A DNA stretch of 64,000 bases from Halomicrobium katesii DSM 19301 (GCF_000379085.1 NZ_KB905378.1:2407726-2471725); one strand, 5' to 3'. Numbered from the stretch's first letter, positions 1 to 8,170 are shown. Notes: generated by a model not told the origin, from the letters alone. A program made the numbers and translations.

Positions 1-1
1 C

Positions 2-367
2 GAGACCGTGACGCTCGGCCCCGGCGAGACGCGCCGGATCACCGTGTCCGAGGCGATCAGTCGCGACGGGAACTATCGTGTCGCCCTCGACGAGCAGTCC
101 GTCGGTAGCGTCGTCGTCGAGACGGGTGACGGCGAACAGACCGAGACAGACAGCGAGCAGACGACGGGCGGAGACAGCACGCCGGAGTCTGACGACGGTG
201 CGGACCAGACGGAGACCGGTGAGGCCACTCCCCCCGAGTCCGACGGCGGGTTCGACGTGTCTGTACCCGAGTCCGTCTCGGAGTTCGACGTGGGCCTCAC
301 CGAGATCGCGATCGGTGGCGGTGTCGCCGTGATCGGCGTCCTCCTCGTCGCGCTCCGACGCTGGTAA
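2..367 (+). CDS. C-terminal part of a membrane-anchored surface protein (cut by left edge)
   Basis: The frame is already open at the window edge; 121 residues are visible before the TAA. They comprise a short ordered segment, then about 60 residues rich in Thr, Ser, Glu, Asp and Gly, then a hydrophobic stretch (IAIGGGVAVIGVLLVAL) ending in RRW. A disordered acidic stalk plus a C-terminal transmembrane anchor with a positive tail is typical of exported haloarchaeal proteins. No PGF motif precedes the anchor, so archaeosortase processing is not indicated. The ectodomain lies outside the window, so its function cannot be named. Confidence 0.6.
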   Translation, partial: ETVTLGPGETRRITVSEAISRDGNYRVALDEQSVGSVVVETGDGEQTETDSEQTTGGDSTPESDDGADQTETGEATPPESDGGFDVSVPESVSEFDVGLTEIAIGGGVAVIGVLLVALRRW

Positions 368-405
368 CCGGGAGATTTTTGCGTGGGTCACCCTACCCAT
401 CCGGT

Positions 406-705
406 ATGGACTGGCCACACGATCCCGACGGCGAGGAAGGGAGCGAAGGGCGTCGAAAGTACGGCCATGCGGTGATCGCAAAGAAGATCGACGAGGAGGC
501 AGACTTCCCGCTGTCGGCCGACGAGTTCGTCGCGGAGTACGGCGATCACCCGATTCGAATCGACTACGAGACCGTCGTCTCCGTCGCCGACATCTTCGAG
601 CACGTCGAGGGCTCGGAGTTCGAGGACTTCCCGGAGTTCCACAAGGCACTGGGGCGTGCGCTTCGGTCGGCCGATTACTGGCCGTACCGTCTCGAACACG
701 CGTAG
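406..705 (+). CDS. Small conserved haloarchaeal protein, resembles DUF5785
   Basis: A 99-residue soluble acidic protein. The ATG at 406 is preferred over an in-frame codon nine positions upstream because MDWPHDPDGEEG is how I remember this haloarchaeal family starting and a T-rich patch lies about 30 bases before it. It has no Cys, no membrane segment and no catalytic motif I recognise. Conserved-looking features are the Asp/Glu-rich N terminus, a central segment (EYGDHPIRIDYETV) and the C-terminal SADYWPYRLE. It stands alone, with a hairpin repeat about 75 bases downstream. The DUF assignment is from memory; function unknown. Confidence 0.6.
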   Translation: MDWPHDPDGEEGSEGRRKYGHAVIAKKIDEEADFPLSADEFVAEYGDHPIRIDYETVVSVADIFEHVEGSEFEDFPEFHKALGRALRSADYWPYRLEHA

Positions 706-779
706 TGTGCGCGTGAGGCATGTGACCGAGACACAGTCTTTCGAGCGCCGCCGACTCGCTGGTCGCCCAGCGCCGTCCC

Positions 780-865
780 TGATACGGAAAGTTGTAGGTC
801 TTTACCAGATCGACCGCACGCCGTCGTGCGGTCGACTGGGTAAACGCCTACAACCGTCCGTATGA
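780..865 (+). repeat. TGA-flanked hairpin element, copy 1 (80-bp core)
   Basis: The core 783-862 runs from TACGG to CCGTA and folds almost completely on itself: TACGG/CCGTA, GTTGTAGG/CCTACAAC, TTTACC/GGTAAA and TCGACCGCACG/CGTGCGGTCGA around a tiny loop. TGA flanks both sides (780-782 and 863-865). The core is identical, base for base, to the one at 11630-11709. It lies between the genes ending at 705 and starting at 954, not at a stop codon. Nothing else is visible in this gap. Confidence 0.9.
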
Positions 866-953
866 GACGATTGTCGCCGCGTCCGCACCGATCCCGGTTC
901 GACGGACCGTTCCGACAGAACAATAGCCGTCCCTCGCTAACGGTGAGCCAACC

Positions 954-1715
954 GTGACTAACACGCAGGTGACCCACATACAGATCGACAACTACGGGCC
1001 GTGGACGGTGACGCCGGAGCCACGCCGCGAAGTAGATCTCCAGACCCTCCAGTCGCGCCTCTTTGCCGATCTCTCTCAGCTGTTCGGGAACCGAGACGCG
1101 TACGTCTTCTTCACCCGGTTCGACAACATGATCGCGGTCAGCAACGGCGTCGATCTCGACGATCACGCGCTCATCCAGGAGTCGGTCGCGAACCGGTATC
1201 CCGTGACGATGAGTCTGAGCGTCGCGACCGGGACGACGCCGGCCGAGGCGCTGGGCACCGCGACCGAGCAGCTCCAGGCGGCCGGGAGCGCGCAGGACGA
1301 ACACCGCCGAGAGATCCTCAAGGGACGCGTCGTCGACGAGGAGTTCCGCACCGACGAAGACGTACAGATCGCCCACTTCGACGTGAACGACGCGACCGAG
1401 AAGTACACCGACCAGCTCAACGAGTTCGACACGTTCATCGAGATCGAGCAGGGGTACGCCGAGTTGATGCGCCACATGCGACGAGCCCACGACTCGCTGG
1501 CTTTCTTCGTCGGCGGAGACAACGTCATCGCGACGTGTCCGGAACTGGACGAAGCCGACTACCGGGAGGCGATCGATCACGTCCAGGAGACCGTCGGCGT
1601 CGAACTGAAGGTCGGTGTCGGCCGCGGTGCCGTCGCCGCCGCCGCCGGAATCACCGCGAAGCACGCCCTCGAAGAGTGCCGAGCGACCGGCGACGACGTC
1701 ACGATCGAGTTCTGA
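954..1715 (+). CDS. gch3: GTP cyclohydrolase III
   Basis: A 253-residue protein matching the archaeal GTP cyclohydrolase III (ArfA) family over its full length. The family opens GTP to the formylaminopyrimidine ribotide, the first step toward riboflavin and the deazaflavin of F420 in archaea. It starts with GTG; the N terminus (TQVTHIQIDNYGPWTVTPEPRRE) is characteristic. A repeated FxGGDN-like pattern marks the two palm-like subdomains: FTRFDNMIAVSNG near residue 57 and FFVGGDNVIATCP near 185, each followed by a helical segment ending in SVATG or GVGRG. It stands alone; cofD for F420 assembly is at 34.3 kb. Confidence 0.9.
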   Translation: MTNTQVTHIQIDNYGPWTVTPEPRREVDLQTLQSRLFADLSQLFGNRDAYVFFTRFDNMIAVSNGVDLDDHALIQESVANRYPVTMSLSVATGTTPAEALGTATEQLQAAGSAQDEHRREILKGRVVDEEFRTDEDVQIAHFDVNDATEKYTDQLNEFDTFIEIEQGYAELMRHMRRAHDSLAFFVGGDNVIATCPELDEADYREAIDHVQETVGVELKVGVGRGAVAAAAGITAKHALEECRATGDDVTIEF

Positions 1716-1798
1716 CGGCCCAGTCCTTACCGTTCGGACGCGGCGGGTATAAGCGTAGTGCAGGTAGCTTTTAGGGCACCTGTGTGTTACCGGCTACC

Positions 1799-2392
1799 AT
1801 GAACGAGAACGTGACAGTGCAGGAGGTGATGGAACGCGAGTTCGTCGGTGTGAGCGAATCGGACGGCGTTCTGGAAACGTCGGAACTGCTGCTTCGGGAG
1901 GCGGCCGATCTGGCCGTCGTACTGCGCGGCTCCGAGCCGGTCGGCGTCGTCACCGACAGGGACGTGCTCGCCCACCTCGTCTCCGACGGCGATCCGTCGG
2001 CGGCGACGGTCGAAGACGTGATGACCGAGTCCGTTCCGACCGTGGCCGCCGAGGAGACGCTGCCGGAGGCGCGCGACCGGATGTCGTCGTGGTCGACCAG
2101 CTGGCTCGTCGTCTCCGACGGCGGCGAGCCGGCGGGCATCGTCACGGAACACGACATTCTGGCCACGTCGGCGCTGGGTAGCGAGGCGACCGCCCAGGAG
2201 GCGATGGGACAGACCGCGAGTCAGACGGTGGCCGACGAGGTGGCGGCGGCCGGTGCCACCGCGACGGCGGGCCAGACGACCCCCGACGAGCCCTTCGACG
2301 ATCAGGGCATCTGCGAGCAGTGTGGCTCGCTCGCCCGTAACCTGGCTGCGTTCAACGGGCAGCTCCTCTGTGACGACTGTCGAGACATCTGA
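1799..2392 (+). CDS. CBS-domain protein with C-terminal zinc ribbon
   Basis: A 197-residue protein. Two CBS repeats fill residues 1-125; the first contains the line PVGVVTDRDVL and the second PAGIVTEHDIL, the usual CBS strand-turn. An Ala/Thr-rich linker follows. The C terminus holds CEQCGSLARN ... LCDDCRDI, a CxxC-CxxC zinc ribbon. CBS pairs bind adenosine nucleotides or SAM; the ribbon suggests binding of nucleic acid or protein. The partner is unknown. The ATG at 1799 follows a TTTAGGG element about 30 bases upstream. The GNAT gene begins nine bases downstream, so the two are probably co-transcribed. Confidence 0.85.
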   Translation: MNENVTVQEVMEREFVGVSESDGVLETSELLLREAADLAVVLRGSEPVGVVTDRDVLAHLVSDGDPSAATVEDVMTESVPTVAAEETLPEARDRMSSWSTSWLVVSDGGEPAGIVTEHDILATSALGSEATAQEAMGQTASQTVADEVAAAGATATAGQTTPDEPFDDQGICEQCGSLARNLAAFNGQLLCDDCRDI

Positions 2393-2401
2393 ACCGACCG
2401 T

Positions 2402-2869
2402 ATGGAGATTACTCTCGCGTCGACCGGTCAGGTCGACGACGTTACCGAACTGTGGGTCGAGTTGGCCAGCGGCCAGCGCAGCCACGGCTCACACATTCTC
2501 CCCGAGGAGAACCGCTCGACCGCGCGGGACGCCGTCCTCAGACACACCGTCGCGGACGAACTCGCCGTCGCGGTCGTCGACCGCACCGTCGTCGGCTTCG
2601 TGATGTTCACCGTCGAAACCGGCGAGTACCGTCAGGACCGGACCCGCGGTCTGATCAAAAATATCTACGTGCGGCCCGACGACCGGAACCAGGGGATCGG
2701 GACGGCGCTGCTGGCGGCCGCAGAATCCGAGCTGGTCGATCGCGACGCCGACTGTGTCACCCTGGAGGCGATGGCAGACAACGACGCGGCCCGCCGATTC
2801 TACCGTCGCCACGGCTACGACCCCCACCGCGTCGCCTTCGAAAAGTCGACCGAAAGCGATACCCTCTAA
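2402..2869 (+). CDS. GNAT-family N-acetyltransferase
   Basis: A 155-residue single GNAT fold. The acetyl-CoA binding motif A is clear: IYVRPDDRNQGIGTALLAAAE, with the Q/RxxGxG/A loop as NQGIGT near residue 98. Motif B follows in NDAARRFYRRHGYDPHRV near 125-142. Strand beta-4 (AVAVVDRTVVGFVMFTVE) precedes them. The substrate cannot be read from the sequence. It follows the CBS protein by nine bases and precedes tRNA-Thr by 26 bases. Confidence 0.85.
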   Translation: MEITLASTGQVDDVTELWVELASGQRSHGSHILPEENRSTARDAVLRHTVADELAVAVVDRTVVGFVMFTVETGEYRQDRTRGLIKNIYVRPDDRNQGIGTALLAAAESELVDRDADCVTLEAMADNDAARRFYRRHGYDPHRVAFEKSTESDTL

Positions 2870-2895
2870 ATGGTCCCCGCATAATTACCGCCTGC

Positions 2896-2969
2896 GCCAG
2901 GGGAGCTTGGGTGGTCCAAGCACTCGACTTGTAATCGAGAGTTCGTGGGTTCAAATCCCACCCCTGGCT
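2896..2969 (+). tRNA. tRNA-Thr (anticodon UGU)
   Basis: The 74-nt cloverleaf has acceptor GCCAGGG paired with CCCTGGC, discriminator T, anticodon stem CTCGA/TCGAG with loop CTTGTAA (anticodon TGT, reading ACA), and T arm GTGGG-TTCAAAT-CCCAC. CCA is not encoded. It lies 26 bases after the GNAT stop codon. Confidence 0.95.
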
Positions 2970-2990
2970 CCTCCCGATTTTCACACGTCG

Positions 2991-3074
2991 TATAGTAACA
3001 ATTGAAACGATTTACACACCGATCGCACTGCTGTCGTGCGATCGGGTGTGCATTGATTTTCAATGGCTACTATA
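2991..3074. repeat. 84-bp palindromic element, type B (uninterrupted copy)
   Basis: It begins TATAGTAACAATTGAAA and ends TTTTCAATGGCTACTATA, which are imperfect inverted repeats. Inner arms are CACACC/GGGTGTG and GATCGCAC/GTGCGATC. An 84-bp copy with one base difference in the loop occurs at 11615-11781, split there by the 83-bp hairpin element. This copy therefore shows the empty site. The remaining bases to 3276 contain no gene or motif I can support. Confidence 0.85.
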
Positions 3075-3276
3075 ACGACGAGCCCAGCACCGCACACCGT
3101 CGGCGGATCACCGGCTCGGAGACGGTAGCCAGTCGACCAACGCGGTCGCCGGTGGGTCAGACTCTCGCGACGCTCCCGAGACGGAACGTCGCCGCCTGCC
3201 AGTGAGCGTCGATATCGCAGGCGCTCACCGGGACATCGGTACAACTGGCCGCAGGAAACAGCGACGGCCGGCAGTG

Positions 3277-3537
3277 TTACCGCTGGTCGTTCGGAGAGTC
3301 TGGTGGGCGGACCACGACCTGGTCGCCGACGCCGTCCACTCGGTCTGCGGGGACGCGGAGATGGCCGTCGTCAGTCCGCTCCAGTGTCTCCGGAACGTCG
3401 CTGGAGGGGTCGGTTTCGACGATCAGCGTCGCCAGCTCGCCGGTGTCGATCTCCATCGTCAGGTTGTGAACCACACCGAGCGCTTTGCCGTCGGTGCGTA
3501 TCACTGGCTTTTCGGGGAGGCTGCTTGCGAGGACCAT
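3277..3537 (-). CDS. PRC-barrel domain protein
   Basis: An 86-residue protein read from the ATG at 3537 (MVLASSLPEKPVIR). The arrangement of a short strand, DGKALGVVHNLTMEIDTGELATLIVE, an acidic loop, then LRVPADRVDGVGDQVVVR matches the haloarchaeal PRC-barrel fold: a small beta-barrel related to the H domain of photosynthetic reaction centres and to RimM. Such proteins are often RNA- or complex-associated adaptors; no specific partner is known. The frame stays open further upstream, but that extension is basic and repetitive and looks non-coding. Confidence 0.8.
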   Translation of the reverse strand: MVLASSLPEKPVIRTDGKALGVVHNLTMEIDTGELATLIVETDPSSDVPETLERTDDGHLRVPADRVDGVGDQVVVRPPDSPNDQR

Positions 3538-3681
3538 GCTCGTGTCGTCGGTCTGAACACAATTAAAAATCGCTGATTTCGTTCGATTCCGTGGGTGACT
3601 GGTGGGGGTAGCGGCCTCCAGAGAGAGCACCGATCGCCGCCGGGTGCGTGATTTAAGTCCGTGCGACCCCCGCAGTCGGAT

Positions 3682-3918
3682 ATGGGCGACACGCTGGAGC
3701 TGTACACTGGGGATACCGTCACGGTCGAACACGTCAAGCCGCTCTCGAACGGCGGAGGGCGCTTCGATGTCACCGCGGAGGACGGCCGGAAGTGGCGCAT
3801 CGACGTGACGCGCGACGGCGACGTGGACGTGGTGACGACCTGGGAAGACGGCACGCTGGCGAACCTGGACGTGCCCGAGTGGATGGACGACGTGACGGGG
3901 CGGTTGAGCCGGCTGTGA
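3682..3918 (+). CDS. Small conserved haloarchaeal protein
   Basis: A 78-residue protein from the ATG at 3682; a TATA-like GATTTAAG lies about 30 bases upstream, consistent with a leaderless message. It appears mostly beta-stranded (TLELYTGDTVTVEHVKPL ... RFDVTAEDGRKWRIDVTRDGDVDVVTTWEDG) and ends in a short helix. No Cys, membrane segment or known catalytic motif is present. Function unknown. The next gene starts 46 bases downstream in the same direction. Confidence 0.65.
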   Translation: MGDTLELYTGDTVTVEHVKPLSNGGGRFDVTAEDGRKWRIDVTRDGDVDVVTTWEDGTLANLDVPEWMDDVTGRLSRL

Positions 3919-3964
3919 CGACGGGACCGGACCTTTTTGAGGCAGGACGGAACGACACGGCGAC

Positions 3965-5020
3965 GTGACCTTCGTACTCGGACGCGAGCGTGGTCTCGAC
4001 GGCGGCCCGACGGTCAGACTCGGCACCTATCGCGCGAGTGACGGCAGCGGCGTCGGTCCGGTCCATCTCGATCTCGACCGGCCACACGCCGTCACGATCG
4101 TGGGCAAGCGAGGATACGGGAAGTCCTACACGCTGGGTGTGATCGCGGAGGGACTCGCGCGCGCTGGCGGGACCGGTCCGGTACTCGTCGACGCGATGGG
4201 AGAGTTCGGAACGCTGACGGCCGACGCCAGCGGCGATCCGGTTCCGGCCACCGTGGTCGACGAGCCGCGGGTCGCGCCGTCGTCGCTGTCGCCCCGGACG
4301 TGGTGTCGGCTGCTGGGGCTGGCCCCCGACAGTCCCGCGGGCAGTCTGCTCTGGCGGGCCGCCAGCGAGGGCGGATCGATCTCGGAGATGCGCACGTCGG
4401 TCCAGGCGGTCGACGCGTCGGCGGGCGTGGTCAGAACCGTTCGCAACCACCTCGAGATGGCACAGCGCTGGGGGGTGTTCGATCCGGCGGGAGTGACTGC
4501 GACGGCTCTCGCCGACGGGACGGTGACGGTCGTCGACGTGTCGACGCTGGACCGTGCTCCGGCCAACGCCGTCGTCAGGGCGATCTGTGACCTCCTCTAT
4601 CGGGGGCGGATCGAAGGGCAGATCGAACGGCTCCCCTGGCTGCTCGTCGACGAGGCCCACGCGTTCTTCGACGGCGTCGCCGAACCGGGCCTGCGACGGC
4701 TCCTCACGCGCGGGCGAACGCCGGGCGTCAGCCTCGTCTGTGCGACACAGCGCCCGAGTGCCGTCCCGGCCGTCGGCCGCTCCCAGACCGACCTGCTCGT
4801 GGCCCACCGGCTCACGTCGGGCCGCGACATCGAGGCGCTCACCGCAGCCCAGCCGACGTACCTGACCGGCTCGCTGACAGAGCAGCTACCCACCGGTCCC
4901 GGCGAGGTCGTCGTCGTCGACGACACGACCGAGAGCGTCCACGGGGCGACGGTCCGGGACCGCGTGACTCCCCACGCCGGTGATAGCCCGAGAGCCAGCG
5001 CGGTGGCGTCGGACGAGTGA
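3965..5020 (+). CDS. HerA/DUF87-type P-loop ATPase
   Basis: A 351-residue P-loop ATPase starting with GTG. Walker A is VGKRGYGKSYT (residues 42-51) and Walker B is WLLVDEAHAFF near 225-235; an RxxTPGVSLVCATQRP segment follows, as in HerA/FtsK-like pumps. HerA proteins form hexamers that move DNA and usually work with NurA. Here there is no NurA neighbour, and the protein lacks the long HerA N-terminal barrel (HAS domain), keeping only about 40 residues before Walker A. It is best called a HerA-like ATPase rather than HerA itself. Confidence 0.75.
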   Translation: MTFVLGRERGLDGGPTVRLGTYRASDGSGVGPVHLDLDRPHAVTIVGKRGYGKSYTLGVIAEGLARAGGTGPVLVDAMGEFGTLTADASGDPVPATVVDEPRVAPSSLSPRTWCRLLGLAPDSPAGSLLWRAASEGGSISEMRTSVQAVDASAGVVRTVRNHLEMAQRWGVFDPAGVTATALADGTVTVVDVSTLDRAPANAVVRAICDLLYRGRIEGQIERLPWLLVDEAHAFFDGVAEPGLRRLLTRGRTPGVSLVCATQRPSAVPAVGRSQTDLLVAHRLTSGRDIEALTAAQPTYLTGSLTEQLPTGPGEVVVVDDTTESVHGATVRDRVTPHAGDSPRASAVASDE

Positions 5021-5076
5021 TGCGGTCTCTGTCCGATCGCTCTACGCTTTTGTGTCTCCGTCCCCAACGGAGAGCC

Positions 5077-5487
5077 ATGAGTGAGAAAATCACCGACGAA
5101 ACGGCGGACAACGACGAGGAGTGGCGCGAGATCCTCACGGAGGAGGAGTACCGGGTCCTGCGAGAGCAGGGCACCGAGCCGCGGTTCAGTAGCGACCTGA
5201 TCGACGTGAAAGACGACGGGCAGTTCCAGTGTGCGGGCTGTGGGACGGCGCTGTTCGACAGCGGGGAGAAGTTCGACTCCGAGACCGGCTGGCCGAGCTT
5301 CTGGGACGTGTACGACGAGGGCGCGATCGAGACCCGTCGGGACACCAGCCACGGCATGGACCGCACGGAGGTCGTCTGTGCGAACTGCGAGGGTCACCTC
5401 GGCCACGTCTTCGACGACGGTCCCGACCCGACCGGCAAGCGCTACTGCATCAACGGCGCGGCCCTGGAGTTCGAGGCAGACGAGTAG
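5077..5487 (+). CDS. msrB: Peptide-methionine (R)-S-oxide reductase
   Basis: A 136-residue MsrB that reduces methionine-R-sulfoxide in damaged proteins. The structural zinc is held by CAGC (near 50-53) and CANC (near 97-100). The signature GWPSFWD is near 67 and the catalytic cysteine is in KRYCINGAAL near 126. The start at 5077 is chosen because the N terminus (MSEKITDETADND) begins the usual acidic tail, and the preceding 20 in-frame codons overlap the ATPase stop and are basic. The resolving cysteine is not obvious, so recycling may use thioredoxin directly. Confidence 0.92.
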   Translation: MSEKITDETADNDEEWREILTEEEYRVLREQGTEPRFSSDLIDVKDDGQFQCAGCGTALFDSGEKFDSETGWPSFWDVYDEGAIETRRDTSHGMDRTEVVCANCEGHLGHVFDDGPDPTGKRYCINGAALEFEADE

Positions 5488-5538
5488 GACCACCGGAACG
5501 CTTTTTACGGTGTTCGCGATTCGTACGTGTAGGTACCA

Positions 5539-6192
5539 GTGACAGACAGTACGACCGACGCGACCGACGACTCGGCGGCCTCGACAGCAGCCGACCAGCC
5601 ACTGTTGAAGCCCTCGCTCACGGAGTTTCCGTGGCTCCGTGCGGCCCTCGCATCGGTCGGAATACTCGCCGTCCAGTACGCCGCGATCGTCGTCACACTT
5701 GCGCTCTCGGGATCGGCGGTCACCAGGGCGGAGTGGTCGCTCTGGCAGAAGGCCGTCCAGTACGTCTACGTGGTGTACAGCGCACACCACGTCCCGATCG
5801 CGACGACGGTCTCGCAGGGAGTCCAGGCCGGGTCGGGACTGAACAATCTCCTCTATGGCCAGCCGTTCTTTCCGGCCGTCCTCTTTTTTGCCCTTCCGGT
5901 CGTCGTGCTCCTCGCTGCCGGGTTCCTCTTCGAGCGCCAGCGGACGCCGCCGGTGACAGTCGGGGGCACAGAAGAGAGCGCGATGGTCGCCACGGGCGTT
6001 GCCATTCCCTACGTCGCCGTCGGGGCGCTCGGTTCGTTCGTCTTCGTCCGGCGGATCACGGGCGAGGCCGCACAGGCGGTCTCGGCTCCCGCGCTCCTGT
6101 GGACACTCGTCGCGATGTTCCTGTTTCCGATGGTGTTCGTGGCGATCGGTGCGGCACTCGCCTACGTCGTCTCGACGCCCGGTCGGGCGTAG
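5539..6192 (+). CDS. Membrane protein of unknown function
   Basis: A 217-residue protein with GTG start. After about 30 polar acidic residues come four to five hydrophobic segments: near 35-60 (LASVGILAVQYAAIVVTLAL), 110-130 (FFPAVLFFALPVVVLLAAGF), 150-170, and 185-212. A Ser/His/Gln-rich loop lies between the first two. I recognise no transporter or enzyme motif. Its 3' end overlaps the 3' end of the convergent glutaredoxin-type gene by 31 bases (6162-6192). Confidence 0.7.
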   Translation: MTDSTTDATDDSAASTAADQPLLKPSLTEFPWLRAALASVGILAVQYAAIVVTLALSGSAVTRAEWSLWQKAVQYVYVVYSAHHVPIATTVSQGVQAGSGLNNLLYGQPFFPAVLFFALPVVVLLAAGFLFERQRTPPVTVGGTEESAMVATGVAIPYVAVGALGSFVFVRRITGEAAQAVSAPALLWTLVAMFLFPMVFVAIGAALAYVVSTPGRA

Positions 6193-6422
6193 CTTCGCTC
6201 GACGAACTCGAGGATCCGTTCGGACTCGGCCATTGTGACGCCGCGGTCCTCGTCGACGAGGACGGGCACACCTCGCTGTCCGGAGACCCGCTTGACGGCG
6301 TCGCGTTCGGAGTGGCGTGGCTCGACCCACACCGAGTCGTAGTCGATATCGAGCTCGTCCAGTCGCTCGGCGACCGCCTCGCAGTACGGACAGCCATCGA
6401 GCTGGTAGAGTGTGATGCTCAT
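6162..6422 (-). CDS. Glutaredoxin-like protein
   Basis: An 86-residue thioredoxin fold from the ATG at 6422. The redox motif CPYC sits at residues 11-14 after the first strand (ITLYQLDG). The cis-proline loop is GVPVLVD near 51-57, followed by the ILEFVE helix. The length and motif fit a minimal glutaredoxin/GST-N domain; haloarchaea lack glutathione, so the physiological thiol is probably gamma-glutamylcysteine or a protein partner (inference). Confidence 0.85.
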   Translation of the reverse strand: MSITLYQLDGCPYCEAVAERLDELDIDYDSVWVEPRHSERDAVKRVSGQRGVPVLVDEDRGVTMAESERILEFVERSYARPGVETT

Positions 6423-6502
6423 ATCCGTGCCTCGGACCGGAGTCAGAAGCCGCTTTCGGCGCGGCTGTCGGCGGTGTCTCGAAAGAAATCGGGGCGGCTG
6501 GC

Positions 6503-6970
6503 TTACTCGTAGAGCCAGGTTTCGTCGATGCGCTCCCACTCGACGAGTTCGTCCTCGTCGAAGAAGAGCTCGATCTCTCGCTCGTTCGAGCCCTCGTCCT
6601 CGTGGTCGGAGCCGTGGATGACGTTCCGTCCGAGGTCGAGTCCGAGGTCACCGCGAATCGTTCCGGGTGCGGACTCGGCCGGATCGGTCTCGCCCATCAT
6701 CGAGCGGACCTGTCGGACGGCGTCCTGTCCTTCCCAGACCATCGCGAAGACCGGACCGGACGTGATGAACTCGACGAGACCCTCGAAGAACGGCTTGCCC
6801 TCGTGCTCGCCGTAGTGTTCCTCTGCGAGCTCTCGGTCGATCTGCATGAACTTCGCGCCGACGAGCTTGAGCCCGCGGTCCTCGAAGCGGCTCACGATGT
6901 CGCCGATCAGGCCACGCTGCACGCCGTCGGGCTTGACCATGACGAACGTCCGTTCGAGGTCCTCGCTCAT
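6503..6970 (-). CDS. ndk: Nucleoside diphosphate kinase
   Basis: A 155-residue NDK exchanging gamma-phosphates among nucleotides through a phosphohistidine. It has the N-terminal strand [15 protein letters not shown], the RxMMGxTxP segment as [10 protein letters not shown], and the active-site motif NVIHGSD with His near 119. It is the last gene of the L7Ae-S28e-L24e operon, and its ATG overlaps the rpl24e TGA by four bases, indicating translational coupling. The C terminus is acidic, as in other halophilic NDKs. Confidence 0.97.
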   Translation of the reverse strand: MSEDLERTFVMVKPDGVQRGLIGDIVSRFEDRGLKLVGAKFMQIDRELAEEHYGEHEGKPFFEGLVEFITSGPVFAMVWEGQDAVRQVRSMMGETDPAESAPGTIRGDLGLDLGRNVIHGSDHEDEGSNEREIELFFDEDELVEWERIDETWLYE

Positions 6971-7326
6971 GCCTCGGCCTCCTCGGTCTCTTCGTCGTCG
7001 GTCTCGGCGGACTCCGCTTCGTCCTCGTCGGCCGCCTCGTCTGCCTCGGCGGATTCGTCCTCGTCGGCGTCCGCTTCGTCTGCCGGCTGCTCGTCCGCTG
7101 CTTCGGCGGCTGCCTCGGCTTCGGCGGCCGCTTCCTGCTCTGCAGCGGTGGTCTCGCGACCGGCCTCGGTCCACTCGAGGTTCCGCGCCTCGCGGCCGAG
7201 ATCGGCGTTGTTCTCACATTTCGACGAGCAGTAGTGGATCGTCGTTCCGCTCTTTCGAACGAACATCGTCCCGGTGCCGGGCTCGATGTCCGCGCCGCAG
7301 TAGTCACATTCTCGGATTCGAGGCAT
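6967..7326 (-). CDS. rpl24e: Large ribosomal subunit protein L24e with long acidic tail
   Basis: Residues 1-65 are a normal L24e: the zinc site CDYC (7-10) and HYCSSKC (31-37), and the conserved [17 protein letters not shown]. From about residue 66 there follow some 53 residues almost entirely of Ala, Glu and Asp with Ser and Thr. Archaeal L24e is usually about 60-70 residues, so the tail nearly doubles the protein. It may be disordered and solvent-exposed on the ribosome. The stop overlaps the ndk start. Confidence 0.93.
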   Translation of the reverse strand: MPRIRECDYCGADIEPGTGTMFVRKSGTTIHYCSSKCENNADLGREARNLEWTEAGRETTAAEQEAAAEAEAAAEAADEQPADEADADEDESAEADEAADEDEAESAETDDEETEEAEA

Positions 7327-7328
7327 CG

Positions 7329-7556
7329 TTACTGACCTCCGATCTGGTCGGCCTCACGTGCGGTCTCGCGCAGCTGGAGCACGTCGCCCTCTCGGACGGG
7401 ACCGAGGACGTTTCGGGTGATGATCCGACCCTGGTTCGAGCCCTCGCGGATGCGGCACTTGACCTGCATGGCCTCGCCGTGCATCCCCGTACGGCCCACG
7501 ACCTCGATGACCTCGGCCGGCGTGGAGCCACTGTCTTCGGATTCCTCAGCACTCAT
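7329..7556 (-). CDS. rps28e: Small ribosomal subunit protein S28e
   Basis: 75 residues. The archaeal S28e core ([20 protein letters not shown], then [20 protein letters not shown]) forms the OB-fold that sits near the mRNA exit. Eleven acidic N-terminal residues precede the core. It lies 11 bases after rpl7ae and two bases before rpl24e, as in most archaea. Confidence 0.96.
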   Translation of the reverse strand: MSAEESEDSGSTPAEVIEVVGRTGMHGEAMQVKCRIREGSNQGRIITRNVLGPVREGDVLQLRETAREADQIGGQ

Positions 7557-7567
7557 CCTCGGTCACC

Positions 7568-7930
7568 TCACCGAAGTTCCTCGACCTTGCTGGCAATGTC
7601 CTCGACGTCGTCTTCCGCCTCACCGGCGTCGACGACTGCCGCGGCGGCACTGCCGACCTGGAGGCCGGCGGCGTGGCCGAGGTCACTCTGCTCGGCGACG
7701 AAGACGAACGGCACGTCTTTCTCGTCGGCGAGTTCCGGGATGTGCATGACGATCTCCTCGGGCTGAACGTCCTCGGCGACGAGGACGAGTGCGGCGTTGC
7801 CGCGCTCGATTGCCTTGGTCGTCTCGTTCGTTCCTTTCTTGACACTTCCTGTGTCCCGCGCGACCTCGAGCGCCTCGAGGGCGTCGTCTGCGAGATCTGC
7901 AGGGACGTCGAAATCTACGTATACTGGCAT
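7568..7930 (-). CDS. rpl7ae: Ribosomal protein L7Ae
   Basis: A 120-residue kink-turn binding protein, part of the 50S subunit and also, in archaea, of box C/D and H/ACA guide RNPs and RNase P. The RNA-binding signature [25 protein letters not shown] is at about 33-57, and the specificity loop [19 protein letters not shown] near 72-90. A strong ribosome-binding sequence GGAGGTGATCC lies just before the ATG. It is the first gene of the operon; a T-rich TATA-like CCTTTTAGG about 110 bases upstream would give a leader of about 80 nt. Confidence 0.97.
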   Translation of the reverse strand: MPVYVDFDVPADLADDALEALEVARDTGSVKKGTNETTKAIERGNAALVLVAEDVQPEEIVMHIPELADEKDVPFVFVAEQSDLGHAAGLQVGSAAAAVVDAGEAEDDVEDIASKVEELR

Positions 7931-8045
7931 TGATGGATCACCTCCTGCACGCGGGCTCGCGCTCCCCCGCCTGAGAGTCCTGAGAAGGCTGGGAGCATCA
8001 TCAACCCGGTGCAGGCTGTACCCGTGACTGCGACACGAGCCCTAA
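7931..8045 (-). promoter_or_regulatory. Leader and ribosome-binding site of the rpl7ae operon
   Basis: On the minus strand a TATA-like CCCCTTTTAGG near 8040-8050 is followed by a leader of about 80-90 nt with GGAGGTGATCC seven bases before the ATG. A near-complete Shine-Dalgarno match and a leader are uncommon in this window, where most genes look leaderless. I see no convincing kink-turn in the leader, so L7Ae autoregulation is not claimed. Confidence 0.45.
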
Positions 8046-8170
8046 AAGGGGTTTCGAAGCCGAAATCCCGTGACAGGCCGCCACACGGTCGCTGGCCGGG
8101 GATCGCTTCGGTCGTCTGGCCCGTCCGAGAGGACCGGCAGACCCATACTCGCGGCCGGAACAGTGTCGGT

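Noticed and set aside
3202-3576. Plus-strand frame opposite the PRC-barrel gene
   Set aside because: It lies antiphase to a compact, family-like minus-strand protein and has the residue bias of a shadow frame.
7931-8040. Kink-turn for L7Ae autoregulation in the rpl7ae leader
   Set aside because: The leader contains GATGATG, but no properly placed tandem G-A pairs and paired C-stem could be drawn.
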